Below, piece after piece: positions 1 to 7,878 of a DNA stretch of 64,000 nt; positions within the stretch are counted from its first letter, which is position 1; every line of letters starts with the position of its first letter. Source of the DNA: Symploca sp. SIO3C6 (GTDB lineage Bacteria > Cyanobacteriota > Cyanobacteriia > Cyanobacteriales > Coleofasciculaceae). The DNA lies in contig JAAHHJ010000003.1 in assembly GCA_010692425.1 (NCBI GenBank), positions 62,001 to 126,000 of the forward strand. Direction: 5' to 3'. The position numbers were made by a program, and so were the translations under genes. The notes under the pieces are model-generated. The model was not told the DNA's origin. It was given only the letters and a program-made list of their open reading frames with translations, and made no database searches.

Positions 1-1
1 C

Positions 2-901
2 TTGTGCAACTCTGGACTAGTGCGCTTCCTAGTACCCTCATCTCCTCAAGAGTCGCCCACTCTAAAACTAGAGCCACAGCAAGTTTGGTATCAGGTGCAG
101 GTAACAGCATTTAATGATGGTCAGCGCTGGCAGCAGAAACCTTTTGTTGATTTGCAATTGTCTAAGATTCTCCCGGCAAGGCAATTGTGGAAATATTTGG
201 GCTTAGACACTGATCCCCGAATTCAGATTACCGTCTGGAGAGCAGACGGCACTCAGGAATCAACCATGGCAAAGGTTAAAGCTGTTTCCTACCAAGGAAA
301 TAGACTCGAACTCTTGGCAGCAGGAGTACCGCTTGCAGGAGCAACTCCTAGCACAAGCACCACTGCCCGCAGCCGCCCACTAGCCCACACTCAAGCAGCT
401 TTACGCTGGTTAGAGCCTAGTTCCATTAGCTTGTCAGAGCTTGACAAAAGCCAGCCCCAATGGGTTTCGGCAATTGTACCCACACTCTGGCGCGAGCTGC
501 ACTCGAGCGAAAAGCTTCCTGTTGTTGAAGCTCCTAGCAAGGCGCAGATACTCAATGAAATTGGACACTGGTTGCTTCAACCCATTGATATTACAGGTAA
601 CAATGAGCCAGAAGCAGTACTCAGAGTTTATGAAGACCTTTCTGTCACTATCAATAGGTCCGAGTTTCAATCACAGACCAAGGAAATTATCGACGTAGCG
701 CCAGAGCGCCTATACAAGCCCCGAACTGTAATTTTTTCTCAGAAGGGGGTCTTGCTCTACAGTGAATTTTCCCAAGATGCCAGTGCTTCTTTGACAGCGA
801 TCGCTGACTTGGGAGATGGTAAGTCTATTGCTCTAGTTGTCGATGGCTCCAATACCTACAACCTTAAGCGCTGGTCAGCAGAAAACCAGCGCTTTGAATA
901 G
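2..901 (+). CDS. hypothetical protein, truncated at the window edge
   Basis: The reading frame is open from the first bases and stops at 899-901. The apparent start is a TTG at the very edge without room for a ribosome binding site, so the true start is probably outside the window. The visible 299 residues are soluble, with no clear membrane segment. They look like beta-rich modules (strand-like stretches around 25-105) followed by a helical middle and another beta-rich end around 205-290. A Ser/Thr/Pro-rich linker near residue 115 separates the two halves. I do not recognise the family. The gene points rightward, away from the two leftward small genes that follow. The coding call is firm from length and composition; function is unknown. 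Confidence 0.75.
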   Translation: MCNSGLVRFLVPSSPQESPTLKLEPQQVWYQVQVTAFNDGQRWQQKPFVDLQLSKILPARQLWKYLGLDTDPRIQITVWRADGTQESTMAKVKAVSYQGNRLELLAAGVPLAGATPSTSTTARSRPLAHTQAALRWLEPSSISLSELDKSQPQWVSAIVPTLWRELHSSEKLPVVEAPSKAQILNEIGHWLLQPIDITGNNEPEAVLRVYEDLSVTINRSEFQSQTKEIIDVAPERLYKPRTVIFSQKGVLLYSEFSQDASASLTAIADLGDGKSIALVVDGSNTYNLKRWSAENQRFE

Positions 902-963
902 GTTTACACATTAACTAAGTTTGCGCTTTAATTGCTGATGATTGACCTTCGAGGACAAGCCTT

Positions 964-1218
964 CTATTGCCTCTGATGGGGTGAATTTGGTTGTACCCAG
1001 GTCAGTCTTTGCTGTTTGATTATTTTTAGATGCTGCAAGAGAGATTCGACTTCTGCCTGCAAATACAGATATTTGACTTGCTGATCAGCCTGATAGGGAA
1101 ATTTGATCAATTCCATCCGGCGGGGTTTGTCCGTTTGGCTTCTAGAGCAGTTTTTCACTGATTGGGAATCACCAATCGCGCTTGGTGAATAACTCAGACT
1201 AGATGAAGGAATTGGCAT
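964..1218 (-). CDS. small conserved hypothetical protein
   Basis: This is an 84-residue protein. The first 34 residues are Ser-rich and low complexity. The rest, from a second Met at residue 35, holds a helical stretch (QADQQVKYLYLQAEVESLLQ) followed by a basic end. The second half reads like a small protein I associate with many cyanobacteria, so translation could begin at the internal ATG near 1116. It has no signal peptide, membrane segment or recognised domain. It faces the end of the preceding gene and lies downstream of the leftward gene at 1502-1789. The function is unknown; the coil-like heptad spacing of Leu suggests a helical or dimerising protein. Confidence 0.55.
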   Translation of the reverse strand: MPIPSSSLSYSPSAIGDSQSVKNCSRSQTDKPRRMELIKFPYQADQQVKYLYLQAEVESLLQHLKIIKQQRLTWVQPNSPHQRQ

Positions 1219-1501
1219 CAGTTACTCAATAGTAATTTGTACTTACTCGCACCACTTAGTAATTGTAGCCTGAACGTTAAGCTTTGTTTAATTAATCTGG
1301 CAACAAGCCCCAGATTCCCTTGGATTAGCGCCGGGATGAATCGCCTGTGAAGACAGTCTGGTCAGGTTTTCAGAGCCTAGCAAAGCTTCCAGAAACGGGG
1401 GATTCTTTTCTCTTACTCCTGATTCACCTCGCCAGGAAGCTCCCGCAACTGGGCATGAAAAACCTTATGTCTTGGTGCCTCCTGCTTTTGCTGTTGATTG
1501 T

Positions 1502-1789
1502 TCAAGCCTTCATCTTGCTGAAATCAATGGGAAATACGGCAACTGAAGTATTTTTGTTAGAAACGGTAATTTTTTTAGCTAGTCTGAGCTTGGCGACTGG
1601 CTCAGCAATCACCTCGCAAGCATTTGCCAAGGCGGCAGCTATCTCCCGATTCTGGCAGCGGATATACAAGACTCCCCAACGTCGGAAAACTTTGCAGCTA
1701 CGTAATGGTTTAAGTTGCTGGAGTCGTTGTGGATCCTCGCGGTAGAAGCTCAAAATTAGTCTAGCTAGTTGAGAATTGCGATTTATCAT
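1502..1789 (-). CDS. small conserved hypothetical protein
   Basis: This is a 95-residue basic protein. It contains a stretch typical of a folded domain (KVFRRWGVLYIRCQNREIAA) and a hydrophobic strand pattern near the C-terminus. An overlapping rightward frame of 132 codons (1347-1745) covers the same DNA, but its product is Leu-rich and ends in a frame-translated basic tail. The minus-strand product has the more natural amino acid mix, so I annotate this strand. It has no membrane segment or known motif. It may be co-oriented with the 964-1218 gene, about 280 bases away. The function is unknown. Confidence 0.6.
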   Translation of the reverse strand: MINRNSQLARLILSFYREDPQRLQQLKPLRSCKVFRRWGVLYIRCQNREIAAALANACEVIAEPVAKLRLAKKITVSNKNTSVAVFPIDFSKMKA

Positions 1790-1864
1790 TTAATTTAATC
1801 CTTAACTTTGCTTACCCCTTCTCGCAATGAGTAGGCAACTGGACCTTTGCTCCTTAACAAAAGC

Positions 1865-1894
1865 CTAGTTATTCGAGACACTAGTTATTCGAGA
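1865..1894. repeat. 14-bp direct repeat pair
   Basis: CTAGTTATTCGAGA occurs at 1865-1878 and again at 1881-1894, so the copies are spaced 16 bases apart. They lie in the intergenic region upstream of cysQ. The function is unknown; they could be regulator half-sites or a local duplication. Confidence 0.6.
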
Positions 1895-2198
1895 AATTGG
1901 AAGAGTCCACAGAGCGAGGTATGGGTGCCAGCAGCCCCTTGTTTGACTGAGTAGACTGGCTATTGAGCTGTAAGTCATCTGCTTCCTACCAAGTACATTG
2001 AAGCCTGAATTTCCAGGAACTGTCTCGATTTGGAAAAAATACTTAATAACTACGTACTCCAGATAAATTGGTCTAACACTGCTTGTAATCTATCTATCAC
2101 AAGCTTTTGAGAGTTTTTTGACTTAATTTATCTGTAAATGTTTCTTATATTTTTTTTAAAAAAATAGACGTAATCTAACCTTGAAGAGGAAGGGAAGA

Positions 2199-2248
2199 GA
2201 TGGGGAGAGGGGGAGATGGGGAGATGGGGAGATGGGGAGATGGGGAGA
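2199..2248. repeat. GGGGAGAT tandem repeat (STRR type)
   Basis: About six copies of a GGGGAGAT-like octamer sit in tandem. The same motif recurs near 50836, near 51604 and, on the other strand, near 45766, so it is a dispersed short-repeat family in this genome. Confidence 0.85.
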
Positions 2249-2260
2249 GAAAGTTATCTG

Positions 2261-2369
2261 TATAGCAGTACGTATTAAGGTTAGGACAAGCTAAATCGCT
2301 AAAACTTTGTCAAATTCACCCCTTCTGCCTTCACCCCTTCTGCCCTGGAGCCTTGCGCGTAGCGCTATA
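2261..2369. repeat. MITE-like element, family 1
   Basis: A 109-base element runs from TATAGCAGTACG to CGTAGCGCTATA, so its ends are imperfect inverted repeats bounded by TATA. Inside it are GGTTAGGAC and the segment AGCTAAATCGCTAAAACTTT. Related copies, some inverted, lie at 7664-7764, 9498-9606 and 63594-63684. The length, lack of coding capacity and TA-rich ends fit an IS630/Tc1-type MITE, which is an inference. Confidence 0.75.
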
Positions 2370-2533
2370 TAGAGGGGTGAGCGAAAAGAGGGGTGAGCGA
2401 AAAAAGGGGTGGGAGGTATGGGGAGTGTGGGAGGATTTTTTAAAAACTTAGCAGAAATCCCACTAAAAATTTCGTTCACCCCTGTTAGAACAAAGTTTGG
2501 TATCAGCTTACATAAATACGGAGGAATCATTGG

Positions 2534-3451
2534 GTGAGTCTATCTAAGTCTTTGAGCATTAAACAATACGATGAGTTAGAGGGAATTATGACCCTTGCCC
2601 GTTCTGTTGGTTGGGGGGCTGCTGATATTTTGCATTCTTATTATCACGGCCAATCAAACGGCGGTGATTTAGAAATTCAAGAAAAAAAAGATGGTCCTGT
2701 CACTGCTGCTGATTGTGCTGCTAACCACTACATCCTAGAAAGACTTCAGACTTCTCTGGGTACCCAAGACTTCGGCTACTTGAGTGAAGAAACCTATAAA
2801 TCTCTCTCGGAGCAATCACCAGACTCTCAACGATATCAGCCCTGGGTATGGATCATTGACCCCCTCGATGGTACAAGAGACTTTATTGACCGCACTGGTG
2901 AATATGCTGTTCACATTGCCTTAGTAAATCAAGGAAGGCCAGTGTTAGCGGTGGTAGCATTACCAGAAGCTCAGAAACTTTATTACGCCATTCTTGGCAG
3001 AGGAACATTTTTAGAAACTCGTCAGGGAGTTACTAAAAAAATGCGTGTATCCCAACGTGATGTCATTGAAGAGTTGCCCCTTGTAGTTAGCCGCAGCCAT
3101 CGGGATGAACGCTTTCAGCAGTTGTTGGAACAATTACCTTGCCAAGAAAAACACTACCTCGGCAGTGTCGGCATTAAAATTGCCGCTATCATTGAGCAGC
3201 AAGCAGATGTTTATATCTCCCTTTCTGGTAAGTCTGCCCCGAAAGACTGGGATTTTGCTGCCCCAGAACTTATTCTTACTGAAGCTGGTGGCCAGTTCAC
3301 CCGTTTCGATGGGACACCAACCTTGTACAATCAGAATGATATTAATCAGTGGGGCGGCTATATGGCAAGTAATGGTCAATGTCACCAGGCTCTTTGTGCT
3401 AAAGCCTCAGCAATTATGGCACAGATAGATGGTGATACATCCCATATCTAA
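2534..3451 (+). CDS. cysQ: 3'(2'),5'-bisphosphate nucleotidase CysQ
   Basis: The enzyme hydrolyses PAP (3'-phosphoadenosine 5'-phosphate) to AMP and recycles the by-product of sulfate assimilation. It belongs to the inositol monophosphatase superfamily. The metal-site motifs are visible: VTAAD at 56-60, SEE at 84-86 and DPLDGT at 109-114, with the C-terminal DWDFAAPELILTEAGG motif. The length (305 residues) is slightly longer than E. coli CysQ. The GTG start is chosen because GGAGG at 2520-2524 sits nine bases upstream. It is followed after about 30 bases by crcB and may be co-transcribed with it. A sister activity on inositol or fructose bisphosphates cannot be excluded from the motifs alone. 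Confidence 0.88.
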   Translation: MSLSKSLSIKQYDELEGIMTLARSVGWGAADILHSYYHGQSNGGDLEIQEKKDGPVTAADCAANHYILERLQTSLGTQDFGYLSEETYKSLSEQSPDSQRYQPWVWIIDPLDGTRDFIDRTGEYAVHIALVNQGRPVLAVVALPEAQKLYYAILGRGTFLETRQGVTKKMRVSQRDVIEELPLVVSRSHRDERFQQLLEQLPCQEKHYLGSVGIKIAAIIEQQADVYISLSGKSAPKDWDFAAPELILTEAGGQFTRFDGTPTLYNQNDINQWGGYMASNGQCHQALCAKASAIMAQIDGDTSHI

Positions 3452-3480
3452 AAAATTTTTCAAGCCAGAGATAGCCAGCG

Positions 3481-3888
3481 ATGTTATTAATGCTGCAAGA
3501 ACCGAATTTCCGCTATCCAATTGCAGTAAGCTTAGGTGCGATCGCAGGTGCTTTGTGTCGCTACTATTTAACGTTGTGGTTTACTCAACGCTTCGGCACT
3601 ACTTTTCCTTATAGCACCTTGATTATTAATCTCAGTGGCTGTTTTGCCATGGGCTTTGTTGTCACTTTTACTCTAGAACGAGTGGCAACAATTCCTAGGG
3701 AAGTGACTTTGATTGTGACTACTGGCTTTTTGGGAGCCTACACAACTTTCTCAACTTATGGTTTAGAAACTTTTATCCTCAGGCATGCAGGGAGTTTTAC
3801 TGCCGCGATCATATACTGGGCAGGCAGTGCCACCCTTGGAGTTATCAGTGTTGAGTTGGGTGTAATTCTTGCTCGCTTAGGAAAATAG
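3481..3888 (+). CDS. crcB: fluoride ion channel/exporter CrcB (FluC)
   Basis: This is a 135-residue inner-membrane protein with four hydrophobic helices, the normal size and topology for FluC. The channel motif [14 protein letters not shown] spans residues 81-94, and the conserved Asn of helix two ([12 protein letters not shown]) is at 50. These are the signature residues of the dual-topology fluoride channel that lets fluoride leave the cell. Two Met codons (3481 and 3490) can start it. Only one copy is present, as expected for a homodimeric form. No crcB-type fluoride riboswitch was seen; the gene begins 29 bases after cysQ, suggesting read-through transcription. Confidence 0.9.
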   Translation: MLLMLQEPNFRYPIAVSLGAIAGALCRYYLTLWFTQRFGTTFPYSTLIINLSGCFAMGFVVTFTLERVATIPREVTLIVTTGFLGAYTTFSTYGLETFILRHAGSFTAAIIYWAGSATLGVISVELGVILARLGK

Positions 3889-3926
3889 GATTTAGGGACT
3901 TTCAACTGGGGAATTTGATCTCTGCT

Positions 3927-3962
3927 GGGATGATGTACTCTTTTTGAAGAGAACGTCATCCC
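3927..3962 (+). terminator. strong hairpin between crcB and mgtE
   Basis: GGGATGA at 3927-3933 pairs with TCATCCC at 3956-3962, and the inner CTCTT/AAGAG segments pair around a TTTG loop. Only a short T run follows, so it may terminate the cysQ-crcB transcript or form the mgtE 5' leader. It does not resemble the M-box Mg riboswitch in size. Confidence 0.5.
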
Positions 3963-4011
3963 TTTAGACTGAATGCAGCACTCAACCTAAAACTCACAAG
4001 GAGGGCTTGCC

Positions 4012-5436
4012 TTGACTGAAAACCAAATTCCCCTCCAGACAATCTCACGCAGTGAGCTGCGGCAGTTGGTTCGTACCCAGCTGCAGATGTTGCTTGAGCA
4101 AAATAACCTTGAAGGGGCGAAAGCGCTACTGGTGCCAGTGCAACCAGTAGATATAGCCGAAGCAATTGAAGGGCTACCAGAAGCCATGCAGGTAATTGCT
4201 TTCCGCTTACTTTCCAAAGCCGAGGCAATCGAAGTTTATGAGTATTTAGACTCTAGTGTTCAACAATCACTGATTGAGGAGTTCAAGCGCCAAGAAGTTA
4301 TTGATATCGTAGACAAAATGTCGCCAGATGATAGAGTACGTCTCTTCGATGAATTACCAGCAAAAGTAGTCCGACGTTTGCTTGAACAACTCAGTCCTAA
4401 GGAGCGCCAAGCTACAGCCCAGTTATTGGGTTATGAACCAGACACAGCAGGGCGGATCATGACGCCCGAATACATCTCCCTCAAAGAAACTTTGACTATT
4501 GGCGAAACTCTAGAGAGAATTCGCTCTTTAGCCAAGGTTACGGAGATGATTTATTACCTCTATGTTACTGATGCTGCTAGACGTCTGACGGGGATTGTTT
4601 CCTTACGTGATTTGGTTATTTCTTCCCCTGAGAAAACTCTGGGCGAAATTATGACCCGCGATGTCGTTTATGTAAACACAGGAACGGATCAGGAGGAAGT
4701 CGCAAGGTTAATCCAACGCTACGATTTTTTGGCAGTGCCGATAGTTGATAGGGAACAGCGTTTAGTTGGTATTGTCACAGTTGATGATGTCATTGACATC
4801 TTGGAGGAGGAAACTACAGAGGATATCTATGCCTTAGGTGGTGGTGTGCAGTCTGGAGGTGATAATTATTTTCAAACGGATTTATTAACTGTTGCTCGCA
4901 AACGGGTTGTCTGGCTATTCGTGCTGTTATTAACTAATAGTGTCACAGCTACAATTATTAGCTCTCAAGAGGGGCTCTTACAGCGGGTGGTTGCTCTAGC
5001 AGCCTTTATCCCTCTACTGACTGGTACTGGTGGTAATGTTGGTGCTCAGTCTTCTACAGTGGTGATTCGAGGCTTAAATACTGATGAACTTAAAGATTTG
5101 GGTGTAGCTCAAGTAGTTTTTAGAGAAGCTAGAGCAGGAGCACTTCTAGGAACAATTTTGGGGGTAGTAGCAACTTTATGGGCTTATCTGTTGGTACAAG
5201 ATGGGAATTTGCTTACTCCTTTCTCAATGGACAGCTTTTTCATCGCCCTCTCAGTAGGAGCAAGTTTAATCGCGATCGCCATTTTGGCATCTGTTGCCGG
5301 TTCAGCACTACCTTTTCTGTTTCGTTCTCTTGGTTTTGACCCTGCCCTAATGTCAGCACCTTTTATTACTACGGCGGTGGATGTTTTAGGTGTTCTAATC
5401 TATTTCAATATTGCCAGGGTTATTTTAAAGCTTTAA
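4012..5436 (+). CDS. mgtE: magnesium transporter MgtE
   Basis: MgtE is a Mg2+-gated channel that imports magnesium across the cytoplasmic membrane. The 474-residue product has the standard order: an N-terminal helical superhelical domain (about 20-135), two CBS domains (about 148-270) and five membrane helices from about 300 to the end. The linker motif YEPDTAGRIMTPEY (141-154) is a family signature. The TTG start is supported by AAGGAGG at 3998-4004, seven bases upstream; no ATG fits as well. The gene is preceded by a strong hairpin and ends just before a convergent DJ-1-like gene. Cobalt transport is a possible side activity in the family. Confidence 0.93.
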   Translation: MTENQIPLQTISRSELRQLVRTQLQMLLEQNNLEGAKALLVPVQPVDIAEAIEGLPEAMQVIAFRLLSKAEAIEVYEYLDSSVQQSLIEEFKRQEVIDIVDKMSPDDRVRLFDELPAKVVRRLLEQLSPKERQATAQLLGYEPDTAGRIMTPEYISLKETLTIGETLERIRSLAKVTEMIYYLYVTDAARRLTGIVSLRDLVISSPEKTLGEIMTRDVVYVNTGTDQEEVARLIQRYDFLAVPIVDREQRLVGIVTVDDVIDILEEETTEDIYALGGGVQSGGDNYFQTDLLTVARKRVVWLFVLLLTNSVTATIISSQEGLLQRVVALAAFIPLLTGTGGNVGAQSSTVVIRGLNTDELKDLGVAQVVFREARAGALLGTILGVVATLWAYLLVQDGNLLTPFSMDSFFIALSVGASLIAIAILASVAGSALPFLFRSLGFDPALMSAPFITTAVDVLGVLIYFNIARVILKL

Positions 5437-5489
5437 ATAAACCTGGTAGTGTCCCATTCGGAGTTGATGCCTAAGCATAGCAAGGTAAT

Positions 5490-6071
5490 TCATAGCTCGA
5501 TTTTAGTTCCCAATACCTTCAGGAACTCTGCTAGCCAAAGGGGATGAGCTGGCCAAGCTGGAGCTGTTACCAAATTACCATCAACGATAGCTTGATCAGC
5601 TGCGATGTCGGTATATTGCCCACCAGCAAGGGTTACATCGGGGCTGCAAGCTGGATAGGCTGAACATTTCTTGCCTTTGAGTACGTCTGCTGCTGCTAGC
5701 AGTTGAGCGCCATGGCAAATAGCTGCAATTGGCTTATTTGCCTGAGCAAAGTGCTGCACAATTTTGATCACATTCTCATTGAGGCGGATATATTCTGGGG
5801 CTCTCCCACCAGGAATAACTAGTGCATCGTAATCTTCAGCTTTGACAGCATCGAAACTGGCATTGAGTATGAAGTTGTGACCTGGCTTTTCGCTGTAGGT
5901 TTGGTCTCCCTCAAAGTCGTGGACTGCTGTTTTTACTTTGTCCCCTGCTTGCTTGTCAGGACAAACGGCATCAACTTTATGACCAACCATTTGTAATGCC
6001 TGGAAAGGAACCATGACTTCGTAGTCTTCTACAAAGTCGCCGACGAGCATCAAGATTTGTTTTCCTGTCAT
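5490..6071 (-). CDS. DJ-1/PfpI family protein
   Basis: This 193-residue cytosolic protein has the class I glutamine amidotransferase-like fold. The nucleophile elbow [10 protein letters not shown] places the reactive Cys at 119, followed by His120; an acidic residue near 15-18 (DFVEDYE) would complete the site. Members act as stress proteins, glyoxalases or deglycase-like enzymes; which applies here cannot be read from sequence. It lies convergent to mgtE and has its own leader of about 450 bases upstream. A second, divergent DJ-1-like gene lies at 30011-30637. Family assignment is sure; substrate is not. Confidence 0.9.
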   Translation of the reverse strand: MTGKQILMLVGDFVEDYEVMVPFQALQMVGHKVDAVCPDKQAGDKVKTAVHDFEGDQTYSEKPGHNFILNASFDAVKAEDYDALVIPGGRAPEYIRLNENVIKIVQHFAQANKPIAAICHGAQLLAAADVLKGKKCSAYPACSPDVTLAGGQYTDIAADQAIVDGNLVTAPAWPAHPLWLAEFLKVLGTKIEL

Positions 6072-6524
6072 GTTATAAATCCTATTTGAGGCTGACGATA
6101 TTAGTCACTTGTGATATTCTCTCACATTTACCCGATAGGATTGGTAGTTTATATCTTATATGAAATCGAAACAGAGATATTAAGATTAGTCTGAATTTAA
6201 GTAATAAGTAATAAGTAATAAGTAATAAGTAATGACTGGAATATTGAGCTTTAACTAATTAATCACAATAAAATTATTAGTGTTTTTTATTTATGCTAAG
6301 AGATCTGTTATTAGAATTGTGACCATTGCTTTTTTAAATCTAGACAATGGACTTGTTTTGAAAATATAATTGGGTTAAATTGAATTTGTTGTAAAGGAAA
6401 GTTGCCAATCAAGCTATATGTTGCTCTGTTTAGTTGCTCTACTGATTCAAAATACTATTAGGTCTATACAGCAACTAGTTCAGGTTACAAATAGAGTACT
6501 GCTATATCATTTGGAGATTTATAT
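6072..6524. other. divergent intergenic region
   Basis: About 450 AT-rich bases separate the leftward DJ-1-like gene and the rightward unknown at 6525. It contains a five-copy TAAGTAA heptamer array at 6198-6232. A TACTGCTATA at about 6497-6506 matches the end of the MITE families described elsewhere and may be a lone remnant. No gene is visible. Confidence 0.5.
6198..6232. repeat. heptameric tandem repeat (TAAGTAA)n
   Basis: Five tandem copies of the heptamer occur here. The same unit is at 7834-7868 (other strand), 13973-14048 and 56829-56873. Such short tandemly repeated heptamers are characteristic of filamentous cyanobacteria. Confidence 0.9.
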
Positions 6525-7127
6525 ATGGCTCAAAAGAGTATTTTACAGCTAGCCAGACAAGGCGATCCAAAAGCAATTGCAGCACTAGTAAACCACTATC
6601 TTGCCTCAAAAAGTATTACAACAAAAACTAAATTAAAAGGAGGGTGTTTGCACTTATTACTTGAGTCAGCTCAAGTTCCCAATCAAAAAGTTTTGGTAGC
6701 ATTCATCCGTAAAGTAATGATGGGCTTGTCAGCTGAACCTATTAAAACTGTTAAAGTTTACGGGCGTAATTTCGGTGTAAATTCCCCAGTTTGGTCTCAA
6801 ATAATTGAACTAAGGAGCAATGCTGCTTCTACTACACTGCCGATACCATCTGAGCAAATTACACCACTTCCACCTTTGCAAGATTGTATAGCCCAACAAA
6901 ATAAAAATACTTTTCCCTCTCCAAGTATAACTGCAAAGAAGTTAGCAGAAGAATTACTAGAACTGGTAAATTATGATCAAGCAAAAGCAGAAGTAATTCT
7001 CAGTGAAATAGTATTTCAAAATTCTAGTAAATCATTAGAATGGTGTTTTGAAATGGCAATTGACAAGTTACTACAAAATCAACGTTTAACTTGGAGCAAA
7101 AGTAACGAAAATGTCACCAAGTGCTAA
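6525..7127 (+). CDS. conserved hypothetical protein
   Basis: This is a 200-residue protein. The N-terminal part (about 1-95) reads LARQGDPKAIAALVNHYL followed by alternating strands and ends in a WSQIIEL element. I associate this module with cyanobacterial proteins where it appears alone or at the start of larger signalling proteins, but I know no function for it. A Pro/Thr-rich linker (about 105-135) joins it to a C-terminal helical part. It has no signal peptide or membrane segment. The ATG follows a GGAG at about 6512-6515. Its end overlaps the earliest possible start of the next gene, which suggests co-transcription. Confidence 0.8.
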   Translation: MAQKSILQLARQGDPKAIAALVNHYLASKSITTKTKLKGGCLHLLLESAQVPNQKVLVAFIRKVMMGLSAEPIKTVKVYGRNFGVNSPVWSQIIELRSNAASTTLPIPSEQITPLPPLQDCIAQQNKNTFPSPSITAKKLAEELLELVNYDQAKAEVILSEIVFQNSSKSLEWCFEMAIDKLLQNQRLTWSKSNENVTKC

Positions 7128-7215
7128 AGATAGCGTTTCCTATACTCATGAGGTATATCTAATTTTATTCACAGCACGAACTCTCCCCTTTTCGTTATTT
7201 TTGGTTTTAATATAC

Positions 7216-7554
7216 ATGTTTAGTATTTTCATCAATGCTTTGGCAGCTAGCTTTTTATTAGCAGCAGCTGGTTTGCTTATTTACCTGTTTTTGGTTATCC
7301 GAGAGCAGCGCACGGGCAAATTTAAGAGAATGCCTTCAAGATACAGATATCAAAAGCGCAAGTCTTTTTTTAAGAGAAAATCACCAGTATCTTCCCATCG
7401 TTTGGGACGGCGATTAATCTGCTTGCTTAATGGGGATGTTTGTACAGCCGAGCGTCTGTTTGACCATGCTTATTGGCGCTATCCTGGGCAATCAGATTCT
7501 TGGGTTCTGGAAAAAGTTATCTACGACTTGGAAAGAGATCGTCGCTCAGTTTAG
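7216..7554 (+). CDS. small membrane-anchored hypothetical protein
   Basis: The protein has one N-terminal hydrophobic helix (residues about 5-28), then an Arg/Lys-rich segment (LVIREQRTGKFKRMPSRYRY), and a compact C-terminal domain ending VLEKVIYDLERDRRSV. I prefer the ATG at 7216 because it gives a clean single membrane helix. An in-frame ATG at 7111 would overlap the preceding gene by 17 bases and add a second hydrophobic stretch. Neither start has a strong ribosome binding site. The positive-inside charge pattern predicts a cytosolic basic tail that could touch nucleic acid or phospholipid. The function is unknown. Confidence 0.7.
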   Translation: MFSIFINALAASFLLAAAGLLIYLFLVIREQRTGKFKRMPSRYRYQKRKSFFKRKSPVSSHRLGRRLICLLNGDVCTAERLFDHAYWRYPGQSDSWVLEKVIYDLERDRRSV

Positions 7555-7663
7555 TGCTAAGTAGGTAGGTATATACCTATTCTGTTACCCTCCAGTTTTT
7601 CCTATTATTAATACTTTCTGGAAAGGAGAATAGTGAGGATTTCAGGAACCGTTTTGTTTACTG

Positions 7664-7764
7664 TATAGCGCTACGCGCAAGGCTCCAAGGCAGAAGGCTC
7701 CAAGGCAGAATTTGACAAAGTTTTAGCGATTTAGTTTGTCCTGACCTTAATACGTACTGCTATA
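7664..7764. repeat. MITE-like element, family 1 (inverted copy)
   Basis: A 101-base copy runs from TATAGCGCTACGCG to TACGTACTGCTATA. It is inverted relative to the copy at 2261-2369 and contains a local duplication of GGCTCCAAGGCAGAA. It sits about 115 bases upstream of the preferred recQ start, so it may carry or disturb that promoter. Confidence 0.75.
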
Positions 7765-7833
7765 TTTTTATTTTACGGAGCATCACTGTGTATGCCATAA
7801 AAAAACATTTTTATGAAATTGGTATTCCTTATT

Positions 7834-7868
7834 ACTTATTACTTATTACTTATTACTTATTACTTACT
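7834..7868. repeat. heptameric tandem repeat in recQ leader
   Basis: The array TTACTTA (reverse complement of TAAGTAA) repeats about five times directly before the preferred recQ start. It is open in frame and would encode a repetitive LLITYY stretch if an upstream ATG at 7813 were used. I treat that extension as untranslated. Confidence 0.85.
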
Positions 7869-7878
7869 CTTAGCAATC

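Larger units (their letters stand above)
1790..2519. other. long intergenic region with repeats
   Basis: No convincing gene is visible in about 730 bases. It holds two copies of a 14-base direct repeat (1865-1878 and 1881-1894), a G-rich tandem array (2199-2248) and a MITE-like element (2261-2369). The stretch 1900-2010 has several short self-complementary segments, for example GGAAG near 1900 with CTTCC near 1982, and could be a structured RNA. I could not match it to 6S RNA, tmRNA or SRP RNA. Confidence 0.5.

Noticed and set aside
1347-1745. Rightward 132-codon frame
   Set aside because: It overlaps the more protein-like minus-strand gene at 1502-1789, has a Leu-rich low-complexity middle and no ribosome binding site.
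1895-2010. 6S RNA or similar structured RNA
   Set aside because: Some pairing is possible but I could not build the long bubble-containing stem or match known ends.
3889-4011. Mg or fluoride riboswitch before mgtE or crcB
   Set aside because: Only one simple hairpin is present; the conserved M-box and crcB-motif elements are missing.
7813-7878. N-terminal extension of RecQ from an upstream ATG
   Set aside because: The extra residues (repeating ITYYLLL) are encoded by a heptamer tandem repeat, so the ATG at 7879 is the sensible start.
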